DNA of 64,000 nucleotides from the NCBI RefSeq assembly GCF_029784165.1, contig NC_073694.1, positions 38,359,006 to 38,423,005 on the forward strand. Reading direction: 5' to 3'. The stretch is from Wyeomyia smithii (taxonomy: Eukaryota > Arthropoda > Insecta > Diptera > Culicidae). A model generated the notes under the pieces. It saw nothing but the letters and a program-made list of their open reading frames with translations. It searched no databases and was not told the origin of the DNA. Made by a program: the position numbers and the translations under genes. This document shows positions 21,514 to 33,204 of the stretch, piece by piece (position 1 is the first letter of the stretch; every line of letters begins with the position of its first letter).

Positions 21514-23572
21514 GCGTAATTAACACTGCACTGAAAAAACATTGGTGTCTCTTCACTTGATTTATTCATCATCAATTTATTCCAGCCTGAAGATGTGGTA
21601 ATTTTGATTCAGTTCCCTGGCAAGAGGAAATTCCAAGCTGTTCAATTGGCAGAAAATTAACCGACTGCTTGAAACATCTCGGAGCAGACTTTTTTTTATT
21701 GTTTAGTGTCAGCAATTCTTGCATTGAAACATTTCTAGTGAAAGGATACAGTGAGTGAACAATTACGAAGCCTTCTCCATTCTGGCCTGGTCGTAAATGT
21801 AACTGTTTGTGATTTAGGTTATCTCTTCTTTTGCCGAACATTGACGTGTGTGTTGTAAGATAGGGTTCGTAACGAGCCTTTCGTCTACGTGGAAAAAGGT
21901 ACCAATGAGATGAGGTCTGTCTTACGAAACGGAACTTTATTATCGATTGTAGTTATGGAACGCTGCCCATGCGGTTTATTGTTGGAAGTTCGCTGAGCAA
22001 TTCAAGAAAGTGGTGGGATGACTGACTCAGCATTATTGAGTAGTGGATAATCTGTAGTTTTACACATGCTTGTCCCATGTTCCCAATCGTCCAAATCGAT
22101 TTATACATTCGATTAGCTTTATAACTAGCAACAATTATTACTTCCGACGTTCATTTAAATCTTCCTGGCAACACAGAATACCAGTATGCGCGAAACGTCC
22201 AACAAAAACAAACATTTCGCATTGCATTTGTTATATCGTCAGTGGATTTCAATACTGCCACAACTCAAAATTCATTATTTTGAGACATACGCGTTTGAAA
22301 ATTTGCGTCTAAAATTTCTTTCTTTTTATTTCCGTGAAAACCTCAAATTTTAACGCTTCTAATTTCTATTAATTGGGTCTATTATGTGCACATAATGAGC
22401 AAGTTATACTAGTTTTAATCTCATTTTGTCGCCTTTTCATTAGATATTTTAGATTTGTGCAATAAAGGCACATCTACTTAAAACTCTGAAATTCTTGTAA
22501 ATTCGGGAAACGGGTCTTTGTGGGATGAAACTTTATAGTATTTTGCATCGTTTGCCATCGAAAACTCAAAACTGCAAAATTTCAAGTTGTGCCAGAATTG
22601 AATTCAACTGACGATATGGTTTTTAAGTGTTTACCCATGTAAATAGCTTTCAACAGCAATCCACAACAATCTTATATCGATGGATGAGTAGGTAAACTTC
22701 ATTTTCATCATTACATCTTTTTTGAAAAGATTTGTCTTGGCTCATATGAAGATGAACATTATATTGAGGAGGAGGAAGTGATCAGCGATTATTTCGAAGC
22801 CAGCTTCGACTTAAGGAGATAGCAGAACAAGACATCGAAGAAGACACCACACACGAAGTCCTTTTTTTCTATTTGGTAGGAGGTAGAGAAGTATGTTCGT
22901 CGAGAAATAGATTTTCGTGACGAAGTTGTTTATTGGAATGATAAGAAGCAACCTGATATAGAAGAAGGGATATTTTATTACTGACCTAAAATATCAAACA
23001 CTCACAAAGCGTCGTGGGAAGCCAATTAATATTTTCGTTTATATATATTCTAATAATGTTGAAATTAAAGCACAGTACTACGCAGTACTTTGGAGTTACC
23101 AACAGAAGTTGGTTACTCCAAAAACACCAGATAGTGAGCAAGTTCACACTACTTCGCAAATCGATTCTGATCGACCATTTCCGATTTCGCTGAAACTTTG
23201 CACAGTTGTTTCAACCAGTTGATAAAGAAGTCATTCTATACTATCAGTTCTTCATGTAGACTCACGACTGCTGTTTCAGAAGGGCCAATCCAAAAATGTA
23301 ACTGTTGAATGAAATATTTTGTATCAGAAAAACGACTTGTTTGATTGAAATGGTGTCTTTAGCAAAGTTGTAGGTAATAAAATTGCGAATATAGAAAAAA
23401 TATAAACACTGTAGAATTTTTTTTCTGGGACAAATATTCCAAATTGTCACAAAAACTAAAATATCTCAAAATGTACCTTTTTTAAAAATCTAATTTTTTT
23501 ACAAATTGAAGACGACAATATTTATTACTTTCTGTCAAAATTTGGTGATGGTAAAATAAAAAACAAAAGAGT
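21514..23572. other. No supportable gene
   Basis: AT-rich. A plus-strand stretch near 22750-22980 has charged, protein-like wording (RREIDFRDEVVYWNDKKQP, then a stop shortly after) that could be a decayed transposase or gene fragment, but it has stops and no recognised motif. Confidence 0.45.
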
Positions 23573-23576
23573 TGTA
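23573..23576. repeat. 4-bp TSD TGTA, left
   Basis: Repeated at 24561-24564, flanking the element with 30-bp perfect inverted termini. Confidence 0.7.
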
Positions 23577-24560
23577 CTGCCCATAAAAGCATAAGAGTCC
23601 CATATGGAAATGCTCACAATTGAGAAAATTGCAAATAAAGTTTTAATTTGAATTTATGGTAAAATAACTATGATTTAACTAAAGGTATGTTTTATTCAAC
23701 TGTATGTTCATGAGTTGGAACATTGTATATTTCCATGAGTTCTAAGAACTTCTGCATGAATTCTAGGCTTTGAAATAAATGATGGGACTCGTTTGCCTTT
23801 ATTTTCTCTCTATACACAAAAAATAAAAGCTTATTAGTCTCCACACATTCTAAGACGGCCAAGGTATTTATCATTATTCCTTATTGTGTCTGTCATGTGA
23901 ACAGTTTATTTCACTCCTACTTTTTCGAATCATACGAATTGCAATATAGCGATTTGATTTCAACAGATTGCAACATGAATCACTGCCTGTTTTTATCACA
24001 GAGCAATCACAGCTGACTGACGAAAGCTCGTCTACATAGAGTCTACAATGAAATTCCTTAAAAAAGCCTACGAGAAATTTACGCAGACTGTAAGGTCACA
24101 CTCCTAATCACTTTACTTCCACACATCCCAGATATTAAGAAGAATTTCTGGAAACAGTTTCCATAAAAACTTCACTTTAGCTTTCGATTTTTTTCGAAAA
24201 TAGACATAAGTTTTGATCAGTTCTTTGTCTCTAGCTTATTTTTAATTGAGCTTTGCAAACATGAATTGTGTTTTAAATGATTCAAGTCAATAATATTTTG
24301 ATGTGAACACTTTTCTTTTGACTGATGACAAATGTGAAATGTTGTTTTTAAAGTCATTTGAATATATACTCAGGATGGGACTCGTATGCCTTTATTTTCA
24401 ATATGGGGCAGGCAAGGTTTGGTATTTTTCCAGCAATTTTTAGAACAAACTTTAAAATTTCATCAAGCCATATGGAAACTTGAACAAAATTAGATACATT
24501 GACGGAATAAACTTGAATTTGCATAAAAATCATATGGGACTCTTATGCTTTTATGGGCAG
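23577..24560. mobile_element. Non-autonomous DNA element with perfect 30-bp terminal repeats
   Basis: 984 bp. Termini 23577-23606 and 24531-24560 are exact inverted copies over 30 bases, starting CTGCCCATAAAAGCATAAGA. A related motif, GGGACTCGTTTGCCTTTATT and its near copy, recurs internally at about 23786 and 24376. No transposase frame is present. The TGTA flanks suggest a 4-bp target duplication. The superfamily was not assigned. Confidence 0.88.
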
Positions 24561-24624
24561 TGTAGACGTTTGAAAATTTTGTCATTTTCACTCAGTATTT
24601 TTTCTGGTGTTTTTTTCTGTTCTT

Positions 24625-25005
24625 GAGCAATTCTCGCTGAAACCAGGCCACTAGGTGCACCAGGTCTTTCGGATTTGATATAAATGCACATATTAGTTAG
24701 GAATAGAGAAAAAATGATTATGATGCGGTATATTTTTCCAAATCTGTATCATATTTACAGTTCGCTTATTTTTCGCTTTCCCTACTGCACACATTGTCTG
24801 TCTCATGAACTTGAATGTTAACGGGTAAGTATTGGTTGATTATACTACAAAACCAGCACGTTGGATTTGTATCATGCTCTTTGCGATAATTTATAACAAT
24901 AGAGCAATTCTCGCTGAAACCAGGCCACTAGGTGCACAAGGTCTTTCGAATTTGATGTAAATGCACATATTAGTTGGGAATAGAGAAAAAATGATTATGC
25001 CATTT
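24625..25005. repeat. Tandem units at the left side of the large inverted repeat
   Basis: The segment GAGCAATTCTCGCTGAAACC followed by AGGCCACTAGGTGCA and an ATAGAGAAAAAATGATTATG end occurs twice in direct orientation, at 24625-24725 and 24902-25005, and once inverted at about 26002-26122. Confidence 0.85.
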
Positions 25006-26302
25006 TTGTTTGATTGAATTTGTTGACCCCTCGGTCACCAAGGGGTGAAATAGTTTCTTAAAAAGTTGAAATTTTACCAATTCTTGATGTTTTATTTGAG
25101 CTATATCTCTGAAATTCATTATGGAACCTACTACAAGTAGCACTTTTCTGTTAAGTCGAATGATAGGGCTTTCATTTGGAGTAATCAGAATTTTGGCCGC
25201 CATCTTGAATTTTGCCGCCATCTTGGATTATATCAGAAAAATGCAATTTTTTACATGTTCGCAACTACCGATTTTCGATCTGAGACCAGCATTGGAAAGC
25301 TGAGAAAAAATACTATAAGTTGCAAGAAAAAATTAGGTGAGCATCAGTGTTATCCTACCAATTGAACGAATTTTCTAAACGAAGATTCAAAATATCCAAT
25401 ACATTCCGTGCAATCAACGAAGTAGCCATATGCTGAGACCAAGTGGATACGCATGTTATAACCCTACTATAACAATATATAACGTAATCAGTTAATTATG
25501 CAACTAGTACGCCCATACTATTTGCATTGAGATTTGTGAGAATTATATATGCATCACGAGCATGTTAGATATTTTTTTATTAATAATATTTATTTCTGTT
25601 TTTTTTTTCGTGGGTTATTTTAATTCTCGGAGCAAATTGAATATTGTTTAATATTGATTATGGCATGAATATTTCAATCTACGTACATGTGAAAATCGTT
25701 TTTCATAAACGGGTATGGGTAAAGTTATATTTATTTTTGGACTTACTTCCTTTTCCGTCAGTGTGAAAATATATGTGGTAAAATCTTTGTCTTTGTCTTA
25801 GTAGTAGGAAAAATTCAAGATTGCGGCCAAAATTCTGGATACTCCAAATAAAAGCCCTATCATTTGACTTTACAGAAAAGTGCTACTTTTAGTAGGTTCC
25901 ATCATGAATTTCAGAGATATAGCTGAAATAAAACATCAAGAATTGGTAAAATTTCAACTTTTTAAGAACTATTTCACCCCTTGGTGACCGAGGGGTCAAC
26001 AAATTCAATCAAACAAAAATGGCATAATCATTTTTTCTCTATTCCCAACTAATATGTGCATTTATATCAAATTCGAAAGACCTTGTGCACCTAGTGGCCT
26101 GGTTTCAGCGAGAATTGCTCTATTGTTATAAATTATCGCTAAGAACATGATACAAATCCAACGTGCTGTTTTTTTAACATAATCAATCAATACTTACCCG
26201 TTAACATTCAAGTTCATGAGGCAGACAATGTGTGCAGTAGGGAAAGCGAAAAATGAGCGAACTTGAAATATGATACAGATTTGGAAAAATATACCGCATC
26301 CC
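24732..26302. mobile_element. Large inverted-repeat (fold-back) structure
   Basis: Arms of about 480-490 bp, 24732-25213 and about 25812-26302, are inverted copies around a spacer of about 600 bp. Landmarks are TTGACCCCTCGGTCACCAAG at 25022 mirrored at about 25978, and AAAGCCCTATCATTTGACTT at 25852 mirrored at about 25160. Frames over the arms are mirror images and show no transposase. It reads as a fold-back type mobile element or an inverted duplication. Confidence 0.85.
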
Positions 26303-26397
26303 GACGGGACATGAATCCGCGATCTCCGGGATTGCGGATTTGTGGGTTCAAGTTGGGAGATTGCGGGTTCAAGTCCCGTCGGGATGCGGTAAATTTT
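26299..26397. repeat. tRNA T-arm-like palindrome
   Basis: ACCGCATCCCGACGGGAC at about 26299 and its exact inverse GTCCCGTCGGGATGCGGT ending near 26391 enclose two direct GATTGCGG repeats. The text GGGTTCAAGTCCC matches the T-arm/B-box pattern of tRNA genes, and an inverted, mutated copy of it (GGATTCATGTCCC on the minus strand) forms the other side. There is no D-arm or anticodon arm, so it is not a tRNA gene. Confidence 0.6.
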
Positions 26398-26466
26398 TCC
26401 AAATCTGTATCTTGTTTCCAGTTCGCTTGTTTTTCGCTTTCCCTACTGCACACATTGTCTGCTTAA
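26394..26466. repeat. Third copy of the outer arm segment
   Basis: TTTTCCAAATCTGTATCTTG and the following TTCCCTACTGCACACATTGT repeat the left-arm text near 24735-24805 in the same orientation, and are inverted relative to 26225-26290. Confidence 0.8.
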
Positions 26467-28060
26467 TGAACTTTAACTTATTACTTGGAGAGTAATTAAA
26501 AAATATTTTCCTTTCTTCATAAAATAGGGCTGTATTCACTCCACTCTGATTTCACCGTGAACCGTGATAGGCACCCACATAAAGCATGGCAGAACGGCGA
26601 GTAAAAGAAAGTTGGAAAGTAGAAATGGAGTCGCTAGTCGGAGTACCGCTGTTTGATTTAGTGCTGGCGCCACAATATTCTACTAGATACAATAAGACAA
26701 AACTACATAAAATTTAAGTGTCAACCCTCACAGATGGACGAGGGAATGCCTTTTCCTATCCCTCGCTGCACATTTAACAGAGTATAACATCGAAGATACG
26801 AAAACGTCAAACGTGAACGTCGGTCGGATTGTTTTCATTATTTTGCTGTTTCGGTTGGGGCTCAGCCCTTGCGCTTCTTAAGTAGACACAGTGGATCTGG
26901 TTAATAACCAAAAAATGATGTAAAAAGTAACAAACTCTTTATAATTTTTATTTGAGCTTTCCGTTCGAAAATGGAAGGAACGACGAGATTTTTGCATCTA
27001 TAGCAAACTCAAGCAAGAAAACAGAAAAGAGCAAAACCATTAGATTTGTCGTTCCTATGTTGTACTCGATGATATAACTCATAGCACATTCCCTCGCAGA
27101 TGCAAGTCGTTTGCCTGAGAACATAAATAATATTATTTAAATAATGGGGCGATCCTGACATCACTGGTTTACACTTATTATTTCGTCAAACGAGCGTCAT
27201 CATTTCGTCAGACTGGAACGTGATAAAGTGTATCTTTGAAAAAAATAACCGAAAAAAGATGGATTCACCTGAGACTAGTGGATTGAGTTCTACAGTATGG
27301 GTTTAGGGGGTGTTGCGGGAAGAAAATGGTCCAATGTTTGATATCTACAAACCCGTTCCAATGAATAGTTTTTATTACGTTTTGATTCGAACAATCTCAA
27401 ACTTCGAACAATCTCAAACTTTGAACACTAGAAAATAAAATTACATTATTATAGCTATAGTAATTAAAAGTATGGTTACTATTTACCATTTCGTTCTCCG
27501 GAATGTCCTTCACCCAGTGATGTGAATGTGCGTTTAAAAAAGTGACAGTCAGTGCTGAGACGGTTTACCTATCTATCTCTTACATTACATTGAAGTGTTC
27601 GGAATTAGAATCAAAGCCAAGTTCTGAACTTTCTTGAATTTGAATAGAACTTATTTATAACAACAATAAAATAGCCAACATGTTAACCTTTAAGATTAAC
27701 GATGAAATTCATTTTTTGTTGAAAAAGTTGAATAGCTTAAGTATTCGAAATTTGATGCAGAACGGTATATCGGAAAAAATGAAGACGTGCTAAAAAAACG
27801 CTGTTTCTTCTATTCGTGACATTTTCGCCAGTTTTTGCCGACCTGAAACAGCGAACTCTACAATTTATTATGTGGAATCTACTAAAGAGACAGTTTCAGA
27901 AATAACCTTTGAAGCGGAATGTTTAGATAGATTGGAGATTAAGGAGGGACCACTCAAATTTCACGTGGATAGATTTTTAATAATTTTAGATTCTTCCTTT
28001 TGCTCCATAGAACTGTTTAGAGAAATCTTTTGATAGGAGAGGTTTGCAAATATGTTTGAA
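26467..28060. other. No gene recognised
   Basis: No coding frame, RNA gene or clear element boundary supported over 1.6 kb. The 26540-26880 interval is slightly GC-richer. Confidence 0.5.
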
Positions 28061-28089
28061 TTTGGAGAGACAAATCTATTTTCCGGAAA

Positions 28090-29050
28090 ACTCCTAAAAT
28101 CTCGTTCGCGACGTCATTTGTGGACGTCGGATATGCCCGTTTCGGCATCTACAACATGTTGGCACGATTGGAAAACAATTAGAGCATCGAAAGAAAGCTC
28201 AGTTTCGAACAGACCAAGAGCGACAACATCGCAGGGAGGGAGCTGCGTAGCCGCAAGGTTACAGAGTCCGCTTTTTCAAGCAGATGGTCGTGGGTTCGAA
28301 TCTTAGTAGAACCAGGCCATCCGATGTCAAAAAGGACTTAAGCATGGGTTTATTCTCAGGCTCCCCACCAGTTACCTTTCCTTTACGCTGAAATCTACAA
28401 TACCTTTGCGTAACGTCCTCTTAACAAAAAATAAGTCCCTCTTATCAGCCAGAAGGACGCACGACGAAACTTCTCCAGGGAATTATAATTGGTGATATTT
28501 GGCAAGAGGAACGAGTATCGGTATAGTAGAACAGTAAGCGTGTAAGGAAGAGTATCACATTACACACAAGCACTGATGAACAATAATAATAACCATGCCA
28601 CTGCTCAATAGCGGTATTGCTATTAACAGAAGTGCGGGATACAGCAGACACCCGGGCATATCTCACAATAGATCTACGATCCTGGTCACAGTGAGAAAGT
28701 CCATACAGGAGAAAAAAAAAGACAACATCGCAACATCGCTTGGTGCGCTTGAATGGCAACGACTGGCAGGGCACTTCGTATTTCATTTCTCGAAAGAAGT
28801 GAGCTCCGAGTTGAAGTTTATTTCGTACATCAATTTTCTCAAGAAGGCACACCAGTCCACCAAGAAGGCACACCAGTTCATCAAGAAATACCATAAGGGT
28901 GAAGACGCGGTATTCTGGCTGGATTTGGCTTCGGCCCGCTACTCGTAGCGATCGTTGGACGAGATAGAGCGACTTAATATAGATGTGGTACCAAAATTGG
29001 CGAGCCCATTCAACGTCTCAGAGTTGCGTCCCATCGAGGAATTCTGAAGT
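28090..29050 (+). mobile_element. ITmD37E-type Tc1/mariner element, copy B, with retroposon insertion
   Basis: Transposase remnants align with copies A and C. The N-terminal helix-turn-helix region (GYARFGIYNMLARLENN-like) is at 28120-28230. After the insertion come a SELKFIS-like stretch, KKYHKGEDAVFWLDLASARY (second catalytic Asp region, about 28885-28945) and RPIEEF (catalytic Glu region, about 29030-29045). It is broken by stops and an internal deletion, and split by a 487-bp retroposon at 28234-28720. Inactive. Confidence 0.8.
28234..28720 (+). mobile_element. SINE-type retroposon (family 2 head) with 12-bp TSD
   Basis: A 487-bp insertion flanked by GACAACATCGCA at 28222-28233 and 28721-28732. 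It begins with a tRNA-like head: GCGTAGCCGCAAGGTTACAG, then a near-consensus B box GGTTCGAATCT at 28293-28303. It ends in a GAAAAAAAAA run. The head matches the minus-strand copy at 11650-11816. The body (28440-28710) was not recognised. At 487 bp it is long for a SINE, so it may be composite. Confidence 0.8.
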
Positions 29051-29284
29051 TCTCAATTTAAGGAGCTATTCCTGACATACGCCAGTCTAGGGCATCAAAA
29101 TTGTCCATAAGGCGCTATGGTGGCCTATCCCAGCCATGATCTCACCCTTTGCTTACCGTGACAGGTAGGAAGAGTCAAAAAGGTGCGACACGGCCAAAAG
29201 ACCAAAGAAGGTCAGTAAGGCACGGAGCAGGGGGGACGCCCTCATAGACGGATCAAGACGAATGGGTCAAAGTACGCAGAATTT

Positions 29285-29850
29285 ATGAAGAAAATAAGGT
29301 GCGAAACCCTGTTCAAAAACCTAGGGGCGGATGTGCGGAGCATTCGTCGATATCGCCTGACCCTCACCAAAAACAAAGAAACTACCTACAAGACAGTAGC
29401 GCAGCAGGTTCTAATGAAAAAAAAAAAACAAGTTCTGGCGTAAAACCTGGACGATATCACCGAGGGGTACAACGTTGCACATGCCCTCAAGAAGAAGTGC
29501 AGGGTGAAAGTGACCACTAAGTCAATTCGCCTCCAAAAGGGTCCAGCTGGGATCCTGGTGGGCACTGTCCGACGAGCGTCGACGAACAGATGCAAACCAG
29601 GCCCAGAAGACAGCCAAACTCAAGGTTGGTCGGTCAGCATGTCCCCTGGGTATAGTCCAGCAATCACACGTTTGCTACAGGTGCTTTGAGAGAGGACATA
29701 GGTCCTGGACCTGCGAGGAGCCCTATAGGAGCCAATTATGCAGGCGTTGCAGTATTGCAGGTCATGAAGCGGGAAGCCTCCCAAAGGCCTGGCATGTTCC
29801 GGAAAATGAGACGCAAAGCACTTTGTGAGAGGCCCGAGGTGCCCAACCGG
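29285..29850 (+). pseudogene. R1-like retrotransposon, ORF1 (gag) remnant
   Basis: A decayed gag-like region. Text such as LDDITEGYNVAHALKKKCRV and KSIRLQKGPAGILVGTVR is followed near 29660-29760 by zinc-knuckle text CYRCFERGHRSWTC and LCRRCSIAGHEAG, typical of the CCHC fingers that bind element RNA in R1-clade ORF1. Frames are broken several times. The EN and RT parts follow downstream in order, so this is one long element. Confidence 0.75.
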
Positions 29851-30299
29851 TAAACCGGGCTTCTAAGCCACGGGTGTAAAGCAGACCGATGTCATGAGAA
29901 CTGTTTCCTGAAGCCGGCGCCGATGATGATGGCGCTAGTGTTGAAAATATAGTCATAAGCTCCGTTCATTGTGCCGCATGTGTTACTGTACGGATTTTTG
30001 CGTGCTGCCCAACTAAATTGAATGTTGGACACTCCAGAATGTGTTGAAACATGTTTGAACGTGATCATTTATGTCCTACACAAAATCCATAAAACGTTCA
30101 GAACAAAACGAACGTTCTTCGCTCTTTGTTTTTCTACACACCACTTACAGCAACAGTTGATTTCGCATGAACGGTGCTTATTCGGCTGTTTCGCTAGCAA
30201 TGACAGCCTATTGACGTATGATCTAGGCAGCCAGAGAAAAACGGCTTCAAGCCAAATGTATGGAGATGACGTTCGTGACAGGGATATGGTGTAAAAGTG

Positions 30300-31187
30300 A
30301 CACAACTGAGCCTAAACCATTGTCAAGCAACCTCTAAGTCGTTGTTGGACATCGCCATCGTATCGGACCTCTACCTTAACCCTCCTGGAAACGGTAACTG
30401 GGCCGCGGATAAGTCCAGTATGGCGCCCATATGGATAACGGGCAGTTTTCCGGGTCAGGAGGTTGTGTTCGAAAAGTTAATTTATTTTCATTGTTAGAAG
30501 CTTTGGCAAACCTCTATTTTAGTCTGGCCAACGTTGGGTACAAAAGCAAATTCAGCAAAAATGGTGCGGAGTCAATAATCGACGTGACGTTCGCCATCCC
30601 AGGACTAACTTCCAGTCGGTTCGCTATTGTGTAGATCACAACGTAAAGCAGCAAGCGTAGAGTCAACACTCACGTGTAAGACGGAGGATGTAACGCGCGC
30701 GGACTGAGGAACTTAGGGTAGAGAGCCGTACAGCATGTGGGTCTGCAAAATCGGCGCTAACGAGTGCGATTAAGATATGCGCCAATAGGAATCGCTTACA
30801 GGATCCTAATAGCCAAGACTAAAAGCATGTTGGCACCTGAAGAGCGATCACCAGCGGTGCTGGAGCGTATCATCGAGGGACCTTTTCCTCGCTACGAGCC
30901 AAGTCCTTAGCCTCCGGTGGTCTAGTCTCACGTTCGACGTTCCAGTATCTCAGACACAGACCAAGGATGGTCGGCCAGCCTGCCGGACAACCAATCCGTG
31001 AGCGTCGACTGTCGTGTTGAGTTTTAGGTGGAGGCAATCACGTATTTGGCAATCAGGACGGTTATAAAAGTGACCTCCGGGCTGGTCCGAGCAGTCATGC
31101 AGAAGTGCCTGGATGACTGTCTCTTTCCGGAAGCGAAAGAGACTGGTACTACTACTCCTAGGCTGGGAAACCGTCAGAAGAGCCATC
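30300..31187 (+). pseudogene. R1-like retrotransposon, endonuclease and start of RT
   Basis: Endonuclease start: LSLNHCQATSKSLLDIAIVS, then LNPPGNGNWAADKSSMAPIW. Endonuclease end, in another frame: SLANVGYKSKFSKNGAESII followed by DVTFAIPGL. The RT fingers begin near 31080 with LVRAVMQKCLDDCLFPE and a KRKRLVLL-like strand. The sequence stops in a G23 run at 31188, where an insertion begins; RT text resumes at about 33205. Decayed throughout. Confidence 0.72.
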
Positions 31188-31210
31188 GGGGGGGGGGGGG
31201 GGGGGGGGGG
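31188..31210. repeat. Poly-G run (23 G)
   Basis: 23 consecutive G followed by CGTCGCCCCCCC. It marks the left side of the 2-kb insertion in the R1-like RT. A C9 run occurs near the other side at about 33164. Confidence 0.85.
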
Positions 31211-31261
31211 CGTCGCCCCCCCTAATCGCTGGCATTGGTGCAGAATTTTTTTTTTCAATAA

Positions 31262-32262
31262 CTCTAATAACGTTTGCGCTAAAAAAATGGACAAAAACTG
31301 CCAATTTTTCATGGGTTTACTTTTACACACACTGACGAAACTACGCATGCAGCATCAATCATATTAACCGATGAGTCATCAGAAAAAAATTGATTTGCCC
31401 GTTTAAATAACGGTACCCACGTTGCGTCGAAAACAGACATCGTGCGGCAGTTCGTGGACACCGGATACGCCCGTTCCGGCAGCTACAACATCTTGGCACT
31501 ATTGGGCAACAATCAGAGCATTGAAAGAAAGCCCAGTTCCGGACGGCCGACGACCCTGAGCGACAAGAAGCTCCAAAGCATGCTGAAGAGGAAGACCGAG
31601 GGAAAAGTGGCTACATCGCTGCGAACGCTTGGCCATACATGTTAGGAAGCAGTCCCGTTCACTAGTCTCGGAGCTGCAAGCAATGACGCAGCGGCAGCGC
31701 CTGAATAAGATGGTCAATCCGATTTTCCCGGCAACTCACGACGTAGCGGTGGTGATGGACGACGAGACCTGTCTCACTCTGGATGGCAACGACTGGTAGG
31801 ACACTTTGTATTCTACTTCCCACACGAAAAAAGTAAGCACTAAGGTGAAATTTCTTTTACACACCAAGTTCCCCAAGACGGTGCTGCTGTGGCTGACAAT
31901 CAGCGTAAAGGGGATGTCAAAGCTGCTCTTCTTTTGCTCCGGACTGGCCAAGAACGGGGAAATTTATAGTACGAAGTACCTGCCGGAAGTAGCGTCGTTC
32001 ACCAAAAAATACCATAAGGACGAAGACACGGTTTTTTGGCCGGATCTGGAGACGGCTCACTATTCGAGGCGATCATTTGAGGAGATGGAACGGCTAAATG
32101 TCGATGTGGTTCCCAAGTTGGTGAACCCGCCCAACGTCCCCAAGTTGCGTTTCGTCGAAGATTTCTGGCAAGCCTGAAGCGTAAGATCTACTCCAACAAT
32201 TTTGTCGCGAAATAAAATGAAAAAAAAAGGATTTGAAAACATGCCTATATGCCTTGTTTAGA
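31262..32262 (+). mobile_element. ITmD37E-type Tc1/mariner element, copy C (best preserved)
   Basis: The best-preserved of three related transposons. The left end TAACGTTTGCGCTAAAAAAA matches copy A. The N-terminal region frame 31442-31645 includes FVDTGYARSGSYNILALLGN and the GRPTTLSDKK linker. The catalytic region includes VVMDDETCLTLDGNDW (first Asp, about 31746-31795), then in frame 31806-32177 VFWPDLETAHYSRRSFEEME (second Asp) and VNPPNVPKLRFVEDFW (Glu). Exactly 37 residues separate the second Asp from the Glu, the DD37E signature of the ITmD37E group known from mosquitoes. A deletion and stops between the frames make it inactive. It sits inside the R1-like LINE. Confidence 0.88.
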
Positions 32263-33204
32263 GACCGCGGGTACCACTGCATCTCTACGAGTATTACAGG
32301 ATAGGAATTGTTTTAATAAGGTACAGCTCTAGTAACTTTATTATAATTAATGCATATTACGCAAAATACAAATTTGAAAGTTCAGAAGCCTATTGCGCGA
32401 TCAAAACCGTTATTTGTTGTAGTAAGATGGGGTGAGACAAATTCAGGATTTGCCATGGTAGGCAATGGGGAACGAGAACGTATGCTGAATCTGAATCCGT
32501 TGTTTGAATATATGTACTAGCAAACCGATGAATTTTTATCGAGTTAGTTTGATTTTTACTTTTAATAAGTTCTACCAACAACGCGATACAGATCTGCAGA
32601 AATCCACCTGCCGTACTGACCTAATATTAAATATAATAATAGAAAAATACTAAGCTAGAAAAAGAACGCTCTCACCATCTACAATTCGATCCAGATCCTA
32701 TTCAGTCAATCCTTATTTTGTGTCCTTAATCGATCATACTCATCTGTCGAGTATCACTCAGCTTGGATAAATTAAAGAGAAAAATTCTTAGGACATTCGT
32801 TGGCTCCTGTAGCGAAAACTTCTTCTAATGGCGGTTCCGATTACTTCCTAAGTTTTAAGAGGCATTTTAATCCGCTTGATCTTCATGCACTTTGACTAAT
32901 ACTGAGACCTGCGTGTTGACTAATATCGGCTGTTTCTTCAAATACGGAAGGCAACGTTGGCGGTTTTCGGTGAAAACTAACTTTATATAACACTGTTTCA
33001 ACCAAAAACAATAAATTAAAAATATTTAGCGAGAAAATTATGACGCAGTAGAAAAATTGCGTCCGTCCGCGTTCGTGCTTTACTTCGATCTCCACAGTTT
33101 AGTTTATTCTAGTGTTAGTAAAAAAATTAAATATTTTACTTCTAAAATTTTGAAGAACTTGCCCCCCCCCCTATTCGAAATTCTGGCTACACCCATGCAT
33201 AGAT
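32263..33204. other. Right part of the insertion inside the R1-like element
   Basis: No gene recognised. Near 33164-33200 it has a C9 tract followed by CGAAATTCTGGCTACACCCA, which inverted reads TGGGTGTAGCCAGAATTTCG, similar to termini of a common insect DNA-element type. Together with copy C this forms a 2-kb interruption of the RT frame. Confidence 0.5.

Noticed and set aside
26340..26391. Possible tRNA gene, from the GGGTTCAAGTCCC text
   Set aside because: No D-arm, anticodon arm or acceptor pairing could be placed; the match is explained by an inverted palindrome.
30950..31348. Minus-strand 132-codon frame with a Pro run
   Set aside because: It is a shadow of the R1-like RT and the poly-G tract.
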